NCBI GenBank assembly: GCA_001414485.1 | Contig: LLEY01000014.1 | Location: forward strand, 496,001 to 560,000 | Direction: 5' to 3' | DNA: 64,000 nucleotides | DNA from: Calycina herbarum | Lineage: Eukaryota; Ascomycota; Leotiomycetes; Helotiales; Pezizellaceae | Part shown: positions 9,647 through 20,293 of the stretch, one piece after another | Numbering within the stretch: the stretch's first letter is position 1 | How the letters are laid out: the number at the start of each line of letters is the position of its first letter | The notes under the pieces: generated by a model | Told to the model about the DNA's origin: nothing | The model's database searches: none | Seen by the model: only the letters and a program-made list of their open reading frames with translations | Made by a program: the position numbers and the translations under genes

Positions 9647-11479
9647 ATGCGGTACCAAAATTGGGATGTTCTGCTCTTCCCCGATCAATCCAAGATTCCT
9701 CAGCAAGAATTCAAAACCGCCTGTCAAGTGATTCAAGACCATGGTAGGTACCTACCTGCCTGTTTATGGTCTTTCGGTCTGCTAATGCTAGTCCCAGAGG
9801 CGCAGAATTTGCAAACCAACCCTTCATTGCTACCAACCATTACCTCCTTCATCCCCGCTTTGCCTTCTGGTGCAAGCTTCCGAGTCTCCATACACTCCTG
9901 GGAGAACCCCGAAATCAGCCGGTACATCCAGAGTATCAAGAAGCCAACGGACAAGATTATGTTTGAGGCTCGAGTCTTTTTAGATGGACGGATTGCTGGG
10001 TACTATTTACACACCCTTCCCAACTCGACGGCTAGAGTGCTGATTCCGATTGTAGTTCGAAATGGTTTGGTCAAGAGGGGCCATGGCCAACTATTCTTGA
10101 GCTCAGCATCGGTAAGGAAGCTTGTATAGACTGTTGAGACAAGGTCTAATCATTGTGGTTTCTCGCAGATCTCGACAAGCATGGCGAATACGAGAAGCTC
10201 AAGTTTCCGGCTTTCCACCAGGAACTGTTATCCCAAAGTTATTGGAATGCCTGCGATGATTATGGACGCGTCAAAATTATTATTGCTGAGGGTTTCACTC
10301 GCGATAACATGACATATCCTTTCGAACGTGTCAAGAATCTTGTATCCTTCTCCTTTCAACATGCTCCACTCGGTAGGTTCTCCAGATGCACCTTTTCAGC
10401 TCCGATTTCACCTCCCAAGCAAATGATTGACTCTTTCCTACAGATGTACTCGAGAGTTCTTCCATTGCCTGGCCGAACGCGGCTATGTGGCGGCAAATAC
10501 CCGTCGTTGGACCTTATTTCGCACCGCACTTTTCTCCTCGACAGGCGGAGGAGGATGCGGAAGCTCACAGCCACTCTCCACGTCGTGCAATTATGGCAGC
10601 AAGACCACCTCTAGCAACCTGCAACATGGAATCCTTATATAACCAGCCAGTATTCCCACGACAGTCCGTACTTGACCCCTTCATCTCCGAGCCATTACAT
10701 CCCAACATCCCACATCCCAATTTTGGCGGCTGGCGCCAGTCATCAGTACGTCAGTCATCGGCAACGGATGTATCGATGCCTGATTATACCAAATCCAACA
10801 CCCGTACGAATAGTCTGCGACAGGTTACGGATCCAATGTCAGTTTCTGATAAGCCAGACCGAAGATTCGAATCGTTGCAGATGCCTGGAGCATACGAAAC
10901 CATCTGTGAAGCCCTGATGCCACGAGTTCCCGTAAACACTCCCCAAAATGGAGAACCAACCACAGTCAGACCAGAAACAGTCGCCACTTCGGTTACCCAA
11001 ACACCCTTGGCATCTGGGGCAACATTTCACGCCTTGGTCAAGAGGACTGATGCGACCGTTGGTAGGTTGCTGAACATTTCACACTTGACAAGCTAACAAT
11101 TATCATAGGTAAGCCAGACACTGACGCTGCAGCAACCACCTTGGCAATGACGGTGGAATCCAGCTCAGGCGGTATCAAAGGCAGAAAGGAGAATATGCAA
11201 GAATCCCCTCGTGGAGCGGAGCAGTCTCTTTATGGCAATGGAAATATAACACGCAAAGTCAGCCAGCCATTCCCAGCCGCCTCCAATCACGGCACCAATA
11301 AACGACAACGGGTCGTAACGCCGGCAGCCTCGAAAGTGATTGATGACGAGGACGAACCAAGAAGCTCTCCAGCGTTTAGGAAGACATCTGGATTAAGCAG
11401 CAAGTCAGAACCACCACCAAATCCAGCTCATAGGGAGAGCGAAGTACGGATCCTCAGTGGAAATGAGAACATTAGATAA
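9647..11479 (+). CDS. Conserved Pezizomycotina protein of unknown function
   Basis: Five exons: 9647-9743, 9792-10064, 10169-10372, 10444-11061 and 11109-11479, giving 520 aa. The N-terminal third (MRYQNWDVLLFPDQSKIPQQ, FRVSIHSWENPEISRYI, IIIAEGFTRDNMTYPFERV) and the FSFQHAPLD join to VLESSSIAWPNAAMW match, from memory, a family of uncharacterised fungal proteins that all begin with M-R-[YF]-x-x-W-D-V-L-L-F-P. No catalytic motif is visible. After about residue 250 the protein is low-complexity, rich in Ser, Pro, Thr and Gln. It is probably a beta-rich domain plus disordered tail. The second splice is uncertain: the strong donor gtaagg at 10112 breaks the frame with the good acceptor at 10168, whereas the weaker gtttgg donor at 10065 keeps frame and family alignment. 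I used the latter. Confidence 0.8.
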
Positions 11480-12101
11480 ATTTCTAATCCATTGTTATTG
11501 GTTTAGGGAGTGCGGTTTGATAGAAGTTTTTCGTCTTTGCATCATTTAGGGTTGGTACCTGTGGGGAAGAGATAATACTTCATACAAATCCTTCATACAG
11601 CATGTGAATCAGGAGATGACAATTAGACAGTGGCATGGTATTAGCATGGTATTAGTGGTTCACTCAAGATAGACACAGAAGGGTTCGTGGTTTGATCATT
11701 AAATATATTGTACAGGTCTTACTCACAAGGAATGAAATATTCATTCTTGTCTTATGAGCGTCTGTCCAAGCTGGAAACTCTAGTCTGTCAATTTCAGCCC
11801 TTTGAAAAAGAGGATAGGATCACCAAATGGATTTGGGGGGGGGGGGGGGTATGATGAGAAAATTGTAACAAAGACGCCTCGATGCAATGCCGCTCTTCCA
11901 ACCTAACCAAGGTGGCGCAAATCGCTGCTGTTGCAGTACCAGTAAAAGACGATGGATGAAGAAGAAGCAAGAAGAAGAAAAAAAGATGATCCGACGCCCT
12001 TTGCAATGCAGCTCATAAAACAAGAAGTAGGCCGCCCATGTGTACGTGTGGAACATGAATGGCATGAATGAAAGCCCCTTTTATCCCATATGCACCCCTC
12101 T
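11480..12101. other. Intergenic, convergent gene ends, with a 15-bp poly-G run
   Basis: The 3' flanks of two convergent genes. A run of 15 G lies at 11835-11849, and an A/G-rich stretch with gaagaa repeats lies at about 11955-11985. I see no supported gene. Confidence 0.6.
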
Positions 12102-12634
12102 CTACTTCTTTCTACCGCCCGCGCCGGTTGAGGTGATCTTGGATGTGGACATGAGGTCACCGATGTATTTTTGGAGAAACTTGTTGTTGTTGTCTAGTTT
12201 GTCGTGCTCCTCGCGGACGGCCTCGATTCGGTTGAAGATTTCCAGGAGGGACTTTTGGAGGTTCTTGGCGTGTCTGTTGGGAGGTTTGTATTAGGTACTG
12301 TATATTTGGAGGGTAATGGAGGGGGGGAGGGGAGAGCGTACTCATCAAGATGGGCACGAGCGTCTTGGGACATCTTCTCTAGGTCTTGACTGCTGCGTCG
12401 TGGTGACATGGTGCGCGCATCGTCCTCGTCGAATTCCTCCTCGCCATCCTCCATTTGGGTGCGTGATTCTCGGGGGACGATGATGGTGCCGCTTGACTTG
12501 CGGGTGGACATCTTGGGTCGCTTGAGGGTGGAGGTGGAGGATGCGGTGGGGGGGATGGGTTGAGTAGCGGCATCTAGGGAGACTTCTTCGTGAATTGAGG
12601 ATGAGGAGGATGTGGTGGTGTCTGGGGAGGCCAT
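12102..12634 (-). CDS. Short coiled-coil protein, SCOC family (DUF2205-like)
   Basis: Two exons, 12634-12342 and 12273-12102, with a 68-bp intron, giving 154 aa. I chose the ATG at 12634 for its strong context (gaaaATGG); the open frame extends upstream, but only to a TTG at 12769. Residues 1-95 are Ser/Thr/acid-rich and disordered. The C-terminal third is a heptad coiled coil containing FNRIEAVREEHDKLDNNNKF and LQKYIGDLMSTS, which matches the conserved end of SCOC proteins (dimeric coiled coils; in animals they act at the Golgi with Arl1 and in autophagy regulation). The fungal role is inferred from the family. The last residues are Gly/Arg/Lys (GAGGRKK). It is convergent with the 520-aa protein gene. 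Confidence 0.85.
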
Positions 12635-14395
12635 TTTCGGCTCGCTTGGGTATGAGGATTTGGTGTTGTGGTGTTTGGAGTATGTGGTGTGGTAACCGAT
12701 GGAGGTTTGGGTTGGAGAATATAGAATTTGAGGGTGAGGAGTTGTCTGGTTGTGGGCGCTGCTCCTCAACTCGACAATACCTGCCCGTGACGGTGGAATA
12801 GTGGGGAGGTATTTCGTCAGAAGTCGCTTTCACTTGACTCTTCCGGCGGTACTGTTCACAGCACAGCACAGCAAAAAATTGGAGAGGCTTTCAAGGTATG
12901 ACGTTATTCCGAGGTAGTGAATATGGCGCAGGTGTACGACGTAGAATTACACATTGGAGCCAAAGAAGCCTTCAGTCAGCTTTGATTTTGGGAGAGGGGA
13001 AGAAAAGAAGATTTTTTTGAACAAGAAGAAGATGTGTGTTGAGTGTGTGAGTGTGAGTGTGAGTGGAAAATGGAAGAAGCGGTCGGTTGGTCAGTCGAGT
13101 ATTTCCAAGGTGTGAGTGAATTGAAGATTGGGTTTAGGATGGGGGTGCTGCACTAGTTGCAGCAAGTACGAGTAGGTCCGGTTGGAATGGGCTGGGGTGT
13201 GGACCCTGAATCTGTGCTTGCAATGAAAAACAACAGGCGCATCCTTGGCCAGCAACTACCCTTGATGACCCCCTATGGCTATGAATGGAAGCCAGTGATA
13301 CCTACAGTTTGCGCTAAGCACCCTGTGAAAGCACCAAGCATCCTGGCAACAAGGCCTGTGAAGCCTGTGAAGCAATGGATCAAAAAGGAGCAAAAGTCGG
13401 TGCCACACGCGCACTTGCAGAGAGAGCCATTCAGGGGTCAATACCACAACAGAACTCTGAGCACAGCACCACGTACTGTACCAAGAGATGCCGATCAGCG
13501 CTTTGGGAACCCTGGACTACTCCACTACTCCACTACTGTTCATGCCCACCTCAGCGGGAGGACCTTTCCTTGTCTATCAAATGGAAAGGGAAGGAGAAAG
13601 CAGACTGTTTGCGAGCGGGTCATGATACTCTGTGCAGAGAGCGAGCGCTAGATACCATCCCTCCCCGCTAGCGAGTTGAGCAAAGCACCGAGAGATTGTC
13701 CTATACCATTTGGCAACGTGGGGTGTTTGAGGAATTACAATTGTCATAACTTATCACCTCCTTGTGAGGACCATTCAGAGAGCAGTGCAGTCTTCTGCTA
13801 AGAGTTGTCGGAACTTCCTAGCCTCAGACAAGGGGAGAGCTTCTTGCTAGGAATTTCTTTGCACTTTCCCCGCAGCCATCAAACTCTGTTCCTTCACCCC
13901 GTCATTGGCTCGGTATCAAATTTCAGGAAGAGAAGTTTGTCCGTCGAATCGGGTTACATATGGAGGGACTACTTGAGGCGGTGGAAAGAAAGGTTGCATT
14001 GCATCAGCCTCAAGGAGATTTTCGTTGAAGGAGGCTAACGTCCAAATCCCCAAGTCCCAGGAAGAGACGCCACCAAGAACGCCAGACGATTATGGCGCCT
14101 CTACCGTTGCTCAAGTCTGCAAGACCGGCATAAAAATCGGGGGAAATCCCAGCGTTAAATGGTTGACTACGGAGGACGGAGGGAGTCCTCTGCTTGGATT
14201 TTGGTTTGCCGCTACAGCTGTCGCGAGCTTGTGGCTCTGATGAGCTTCAGTTTAGTAGCGTTGTTCATAGTCTCCCGTCACCCGGAATTTTCAATTTACT
14301 ATCTCGAGCTACGGAGGCTCTCGCATCACTAAAAATCCACCCCATGGCTCAACTAGGAAGAGAAGGGTTCGAGTTCCCCACATCCTCATCACACT

Positions 14396-14434
14396 CTTCA
14401 GACTTCAGACTTCAGACTTCAGACTTCAGACTTC
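14396..14434. repeat. Microsatellite, 7-bp unit (cttcaga)n
   Basis: About five and a half perfect head-to-tail copies of cttcaga in noncoding DNA. Confidence 0.9.
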
Positions 14435-14582
14435 GCACCAACCTGTCTGGTCTGGCATCATCCTCGAACGGTCGGGTACCGTGCTCGTACTGTACACGTG
14501 CTGGATCTCACTACTTAGCAGGGACTAAGTGGTGACTACCACTCCAACTACTCGGGTAGAGGATGGTGGCGCTGAGAGCATC

Positions 14583-14606
14583 ACATCATAACATCATAAC
14601 ATCATA
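14583..14606. repeat. Tandem repeat, 8-bp unit (acatcata)x3
   Basis: Three perfect copies of acatcata, 150 bp downstream of the cttcaga array. Confidence 0.85.
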
Positions 14607-15132
14607 ACCAGCCTCTTCGGTTTCAGTTGTGTCTTTTATTTACTCTCGAAGGATGCTTGGATCCCACCTGTCCTCTCATTAATCATGCTCGTCTCCTCTC
14701 CTCACCCCGGCAGATGTCAGTGGTACGGAGAACTCACCGAACTGACGATGACCTCACCGCGCCGCCACCAAGCACAGAAACCCTTTCCCGTCAAGGGACC
14801 CCTGCATCGACCAAGCACGCGCGAGGCAGGTTCGCCGCACGATCAACATCAGAGATTGCCTCTTTCCGCCCCTTTGGCAAGAGGGGCAGCACTTCGGATG
14901 CGCAACACCCAATCAAACACTCTCCTATGAAACTTTCAAGTCGGAGCATGGTTCCCACAACCTGCATCATTTTGCACCCCAAGAAAGAGGGGTCCAAAAC
15001 CTTGACCGATGAGCGATTCCATTCCATATACCCTCCTCCACCCCCTCCAGCCCTCGCTTTTCACTTGCTGCCGCCGATGCTACTTATTTGGAGTCTTGCC
15101 TTGGGTGTGATGCCGTAAACCCTTGACGGTCA

Positions 15133-15162
15133 AGATGCTGGTAGATGCTGGTAGATGCTGGT
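15133..15162. repeat. Tandem repeat, 10-bp unit (agatgctggt)x3
   Basis: Three perfect copies of agatgctggt in noncoding DNA. Confidence 0.85.
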
Positions 15163-18100
15163 TGATACGGTAAAGGGTACGCTGTCCCTTTTTGGGTCCC
15201 CGGGAAGATGGATTGGATTTCCCACGATGGTTAGGATCTTCAACTTCTTCCCAGCAACAACCCTTCCCCTCCCTCCTTCCCAGTTTTTCCAACCAAATTT
15301 CACATTTCACATCATGGGACTCGAATACTCCGGTTTCACCATTTCGAAAACCACCACGCTAATAAACCCGACCCAAAAACAACGTGGCTAACAATACTCC
15401 AGTCGGGTGGTCACAAATTGGTGGGTTCGATGTAGGGAAATGTTTCTGCATCATCCTTTCTTTCAACCTTCAACCTTCAACCCCACGAAACATCTGGAAA
15501 ATGGTGAAGAAAAGAAAGTCCCAACCAGCATCGGCACTCGAAATGGTTGAAGGAATCAGTTCGTTGCCGTCTTACCAAATTATGACGAAAGGAAGCTGCA
15601 CGATGAGCACGATCTTCCTTTGCCATCCTCATCTTGGAAACGGTTCCCTGCACCACGCCTAAAAGTTTCACAGGGAACTTTTTGGATTGATCATCCAACA
15701 AAGTTGCCAATCAAAATAGTAGAGCCGCTCGGCCTCCAGCCTACTCTGTACTTGTCAGGAGAGACTTCTGCTGTGCAACGGTTCTGTTCAGAAATCATCT
15801 CCTCCTCTGGCTAGTGGTCAAGGAGAGATGCAGTCACATATTTTGTGGTTTTCATCGGCGGATTGCTGCGCTGAGTTGATAGTGCGTCTTGCAAATCTCC
15901 AGCGGTGAACAAGTGTCCATCAGCAAATTGAAATCCATGAAATTCTACGGAACAAGTCCCGACGAGAGCAAGCGCTGTAAATGATGGATGGCAGGGACCC
16001 CACAACAAACGGGCTATGATATCCTGGCCAAGAAAATACACCCTGTTGCATTTTCCGGTTGATATTAAACCTGTCAACCCAACCGCAAGCCTCCGTACAG
16101 CCTTATTTCCCCTCAAATTCGGCTGCCCTTTGACGACTTTTGAGACGACCAACTTTGGTCTCTTCATGCTTTGGGGGCTGTGAAAGGACTTGCTTGGCTG
16201 TCGATACTCGAGCAGACATACAGTAGCTTGTACTATTCACAGACCGTCAAGAGAGTTCACTTCCGAGTGGTCATCTGAGCCATCGAAGGAGGGGAGCTCG
16301 AAATCATGACGATGATCTCTTCATGGATGGATAAGAGAGGAACGATAACCGTTTCGTCCAATCTCCTTCCGTTCAAGATCGCTGCTTGGCATTCTATGTT
16401 TTCGAAAATGTCCGAAGTATCTGTCAGGATTTAAACTTCTCTTGACACTGGCAGCTCTCCAGGAACCACCTCCCGGGACTATTCTAGAGTTTCAAAAAGT
16501 CTTTGAAACATAAACACTTGCCTCTCCAAAACCACTTTCCCTCGTCACTATTTTCGTCACGGAGAATAATCGTAGGTTGTCTTCACGAGTGAGATAGCCT
16601 AGGATTTAGTTGACAACTAGACAGTACGCCTGGACTGGAGCTACTTCTGCGCCCGTACCACACCTTCTCTGGGTCAGAAGGTAGCGCCGCGCCGTCGACT
16701 TAGTTCCATATCAGAGTTTCGATATACATGGCTTCCATCGGGAAAACACCACCCTAGATGGTAGTCTCTACCTAGGGAGAAGCCGCATATTGAGATATGT
16801 GACCAAGGGAGTCATTATCCGTCAGGCTAGCAAATCGGGCACACCGTTTCTTGCTACGCTAGGAGAGAGAGCTACTCAAGTGGTGGCATTGGTCGCACTT
16901 CCTTCCCGTGAGTGCGTGAGGGGTTTCTTCGTCTGAGGAAACTACTCTGAATCTGTTTAGTCGACAGAAGACATCGTGTAGATAAGAAGCCCGAACAGAA
17001 ACGAGAGTTGAACCTGACCAGTTCAGGAACTTCCCAACTGATCGATATGCCAGAACTCCCCCCGTATCATTTAGAGTACGCCTCCAGGAAACATTTTAGG
17101 AAGAAGAAAAGAAAACGATAATAGCCGATTCGTCCTTCTCCTGCGCTCCCAGCGCTATTCGAGATTCGTCCCACAGATGGGTTGGCTTCTAGGGCAGCCA
17201 GCAACTCATGCACCACTTGGTGTGTGCTGCATAGGTACGTATGCAGTTGAAAAGACCTGTTGAAAAGAAAGTTGGCTGTATGGTTGCGCACGTACTGTAT
17301 GCAGTCTGAGAATGAGAAGAAGATATAGAAAACGAAGGAAAGAGAATCTAATCGAAACCCCCTCGCTGTATACAAGCAGAGAGTTGCAGAGAGAGATTGG
17401 ATGAACTGAGCAGTGAATACCCAACTGTCAGGTCAGATGTAAGGTTGAGAAGATGAACCTTTGTCAAGTCTGGCTGTTTTCCCATGGTGCGTTGACGACC
17501 TCTCAAGTCAAAATTGGAAATTGGAATTTGGAATTTACTCACTCGGCCACTTCGTCCCCCCTTTTTCTCTGGATTAATCCAATTGGAGAGGTGTCTTTAT
17601 CCCAAGTCACGTGGGATAGATTGGCACCGGGAAGAAAGGCATCTCAGTGTGCGACTAGCAAGCGATCTTGGCCATAATCCCACCCCTCCTTGCTCTCAGC
17701 TGCGAAAAGCAAACACTACACAAGGCTGCGACGAATACCTTTTACGTCAACACTCCCTCGAGACTCCCAAATCCTTACGGAATGGCCCCCATTTCAACGT
17801 TGTTCTCAACTTCTGACGTTTGATGGCGAATATCTGAAACTTGTTGCCTGTGTTTGCTGACAGCTGCTCCACGATTATTTGTCCGAAACATTTTTCCTTG
17901 CTGTGGGTTCCCTTTCTGTTCGAGGGGGTGCAGCTTGGTCTTGGATCGCTGGGTGGTCTTTGCGAGGGTGTGAACGCGCCATGCAGAATTTCAATATTTG
18001 GATATTGTATTTGGGGAGGGCTGACAGATTTTCTACTTTTGGATGAGAACAGATATCGATATATTTCAACTTAAATAATGCAATTGTTCATCACACCTTT

Positions 18101-18396
18101 GGAATTTGAAGGTGAATTTGATAGCAAGTGACTCAAGACCTGCCACGCTCAAAGATTTCAGCCTCACTTCATTCTATTCTCGGGGGTGGCACAGACCCAA
18201 CCGCGCCACCAATTTTCTGCCGATCATCCCAAAAACAGGTCCCCTTCTCTCTTCCCAATCCCAGCCAGAACCTGAAGCTTCTCCAAGCCGCGAGACTCCA
18301 AAAAAAGATTGAAGACTAAACGAATTCTTCAATATCTTTCTACTTTCTCCTTTCTCCTCCCAACCCTCACTATCCTCCTCAATCGCACAAACAAAT

Positions 18397-19048
18397 ATGG
18401 GATTCTTCAACCCGTCATCAACGCGTAGCCTCCTGGCCATCGCGCTCCTCTGCTTCTGCTCAATACGAAATGCGATAGCGCAATCCACCACTGCGAACGC
18501 CGCGTCACCATCATTGAGTTCTAGTAGCGCGACGATATACCCGGGGACTTCGAAATGGACGTATTACGGGTGTTACAATGAGACGACGGGAATCAATGGG
18601 ACGGCTGGACTAAGGGCGTTGAGTGGGGGGACGACGGATGCGGTTGATACCATGAGTGTGCCTATTTGTTTGAATCTCTGTGAGGGGGGGAATTATGCGT
18701 TTGCGGGGTTGGAATATAGGAGGTTTGTTCTCTCCCGCTCCCACTCCCACCTGTTCTCTTGATTTTGTGTTTTTGAAATGAATGGAACTTGGAGGCTAAT
18801 GCGATTGCGATAGGGAATGCTACTGCTCCAATTACCTCTCCTCTCTCTCCGTCAAAACAGACGATAAAACATGCTTCCTCTCCTGTCAAGGAAACGATAC
18901 GCAGATATGTGGTGGCACGTTGGCACTATCTGTTTACCAGGCGAAAAGTTCCAAGAAGAGTGCTAGTATCAAGGGGGTTAGCGATAGACCTGTGGGCTCT
19001 ATATTAGCCTTGGGAATTGCTATTGGGGTTCTGTTGTGTCTGGCTTGA
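18397..19048 (+). CDS. WSC-domain secreted, probably GPI-anchored protein
   Basis: Two exons, 18397-18722 and 18814-19048 (91-bp intron), giving 186 aa. Residues 1-28 are a signal peptide (hydrophobic LLAIALLCFC, cleavage near AIAQ). A single WSC domain spans about 54-151, with eight Cys (59, 91, 95, 111, 113, 129, 133, 141) and the hallmark ECYC and CGG motifs. The ECYC motif is created by the splice, which supports it. The C-terminus ends in a hydrophobic tail (ILALGIAIGVLLCLA) with no cytoplasmic segment, which fits GPI anchoring rather than a Wsc stress sensor. WSC domains bind glycans, so a cell wall or surface role is likely; the ligand is unknown. There are few potential N-glycosylation sites (NET, NGT, NDT). 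Confidence 0.9.
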
Positions 19049-19749
19049 ATAGACGCAAGAAGAATGGAAGAGGGGAGAAGGGGCGCGATGGCGGAGGAGG
19101 TAATGAAGGTTGTATATTCTGATGATTGTGCTTTGGGTTGGATGGATGGGGGAGTTTGTACAATTATTTGCTTTCGCTTGAGACGACACGACTAGGGAAG
19201 GACTTGTATATGGAAATTTGACGATGGGATGGATGGATGGATGGGGATTTGGGGGTGTTTTGTTGTCCGAAACACTTGGGACCTTTTTACGACAACGACC
19301 CTGAGAGCTGGAAGAGGTTGCCTGGGGAGTTTCTATAAGGAGTTTTTTTGAATGCACGAAGCACTCAATGGATAGACAAAAAATCTGAGCCTTGGATCCT
19401 GGGCTTTGGATAAGGCTTGTGGATTGTTGCTTGAATAGAGCGAATACCGAGATACATTTAGAAGAGAGGAACAGGCGAATTGAAATGCCCACTCTTGGTT
19501 TCGTACAAGAGATTTTCACATACTTCTCTCTCTCGATTTTGTGACATGGTGAAAAAAAATAAAAATTAAATGCGAAAGTTCACTGGCACTTTCACGACCA
19601 CGAATCGATTGCATGCGATATCATGAAGAACAACAACTCAACAGCTTCAGCTTCTTCACTTTGAAGTCATGTTCAAGTTTCCTTCCACCTACAACACCGA
19701 AGTGGTCGTTCTATTTCATCACGCGCTTTTGTGTTAACTCGAGGAGTGT
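19049..19749. other. Intergenic, 3' flank of the WSC gene
   Basis: No supported gene. It contains a short tggatggatggatgg run near 19232 and an A-rich stretch near 19555. Confidence 0.5.
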
Positions 19750-20092
19750 GGAGTAAGTCATTGATTTCCCTGTAAGCTATCAAGTGGAAAGTAACCCATC
19801 CGTTACCGAGTAAGCCAGACAAGTACCAAGTAAAAAGTAACCCATCCGTTATTGAGTAAGCCAAACAATCAACGGTAAGCTATGAGTTGACAGGTAAGCC
19901 GTTAGTTAACAGGTAAGCCATGAGTTAACGAGTAAGCTATCGCTTGACGTGTCAAAACTCGTGAGTAAGCTGTCAATTCGGCTGCGAGTAAGCTATGGGT
20001 AACTCGTAGGTAAGCTATGGATTACTCGTGGGTAAGCTACGAGTTACTTGTGAGTAAACTGCGATTACTTGTCACTTAACGGATGTCTCGCA
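19750..20092. repeat. Degenerate minisatellite with gtaagc core
   Basis: About 340 bp in which gtaag[ct] recurs more than ten times at 18-23-bp spacing, each copy followed by variants of tatgagttaac or tatggattactcgt. The left part has two copies of a longer unit (agtaacccatccgtta then gagtaagcca). Unit divergence suggests an old array. It lies between the convergent WSC and REV1 genes, about 200 bp past the REV1 stop. Confidence 0.85.
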
Positions 20093-20293
20093 AAGCTCGA
20101 ATATATACTTTAGGGACTATGACAGCATTGCTTCCTTGACCTCGTTCACTTGAGGCTAGTCACCTTGCCTGCACATTTTCCAATCAAGTACAATAGCGAT
20201 GAACGATGAACGATTTGCAGGAATTTCAGGTGTATTATAATACAGTAATAATACTTCATATCCACAATTGTGATATTTCCAGGTACAAACCCC

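Larger units (their letters stand above)
12635..18396. other. Long region with no supported gene
   Basis: The 5.76 kb separate the divergent SCOC and WSC genes. Base composition is normal and not RIP-like, unlike the right side of the window. Open frames of up to 164 codons occur on both strands, but none shows a domain, a believable intron pattern or conserved-looking sequence. The region near 12990-13080 is GA/GT-rich (SCOC leader or promoter). Several micro- and minisatellites lie at 14.4-15.2 kb. The CT-rich stretch at 18300-18396 is the WSC gene leader. The rest may hold noncoding transcripts or a decayed gene. Confidence 0.5.

Noticed and set aside
12635..12769. N-terminal extension of the SCOC-type protein to 12769
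   Set aside because: The upstream frame begins at a TTG, not an ATG; the ATG at 12634 has a strong start context.
13157..13651. 164-codon plus-strand frame in the gene-free region
   Set aside because: Composition does not look like a folded protein, there is no splice or promoter context, and a second frame overlaps it; not supported.
14338..14380. Possible tRNA: tggctcaactagg followed by gggttcgagttcccc
   Set aside because: The A-like and B-like boxes are only about 20 bp apart, with no room for an anticodon arm, and the T-stem does not pair.
14627..15118. 163-codon plus-strand frame
   Set aside because: Low-complexity tail (Pro run), overlaps two other frames and tandem repeats; no recognisable family.
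19750..20092. CRISPR-like array
   Set aside because: Units are degenerate and contiguous without unique spacers, and the genome is eukaryotic; it is a minisatellite.
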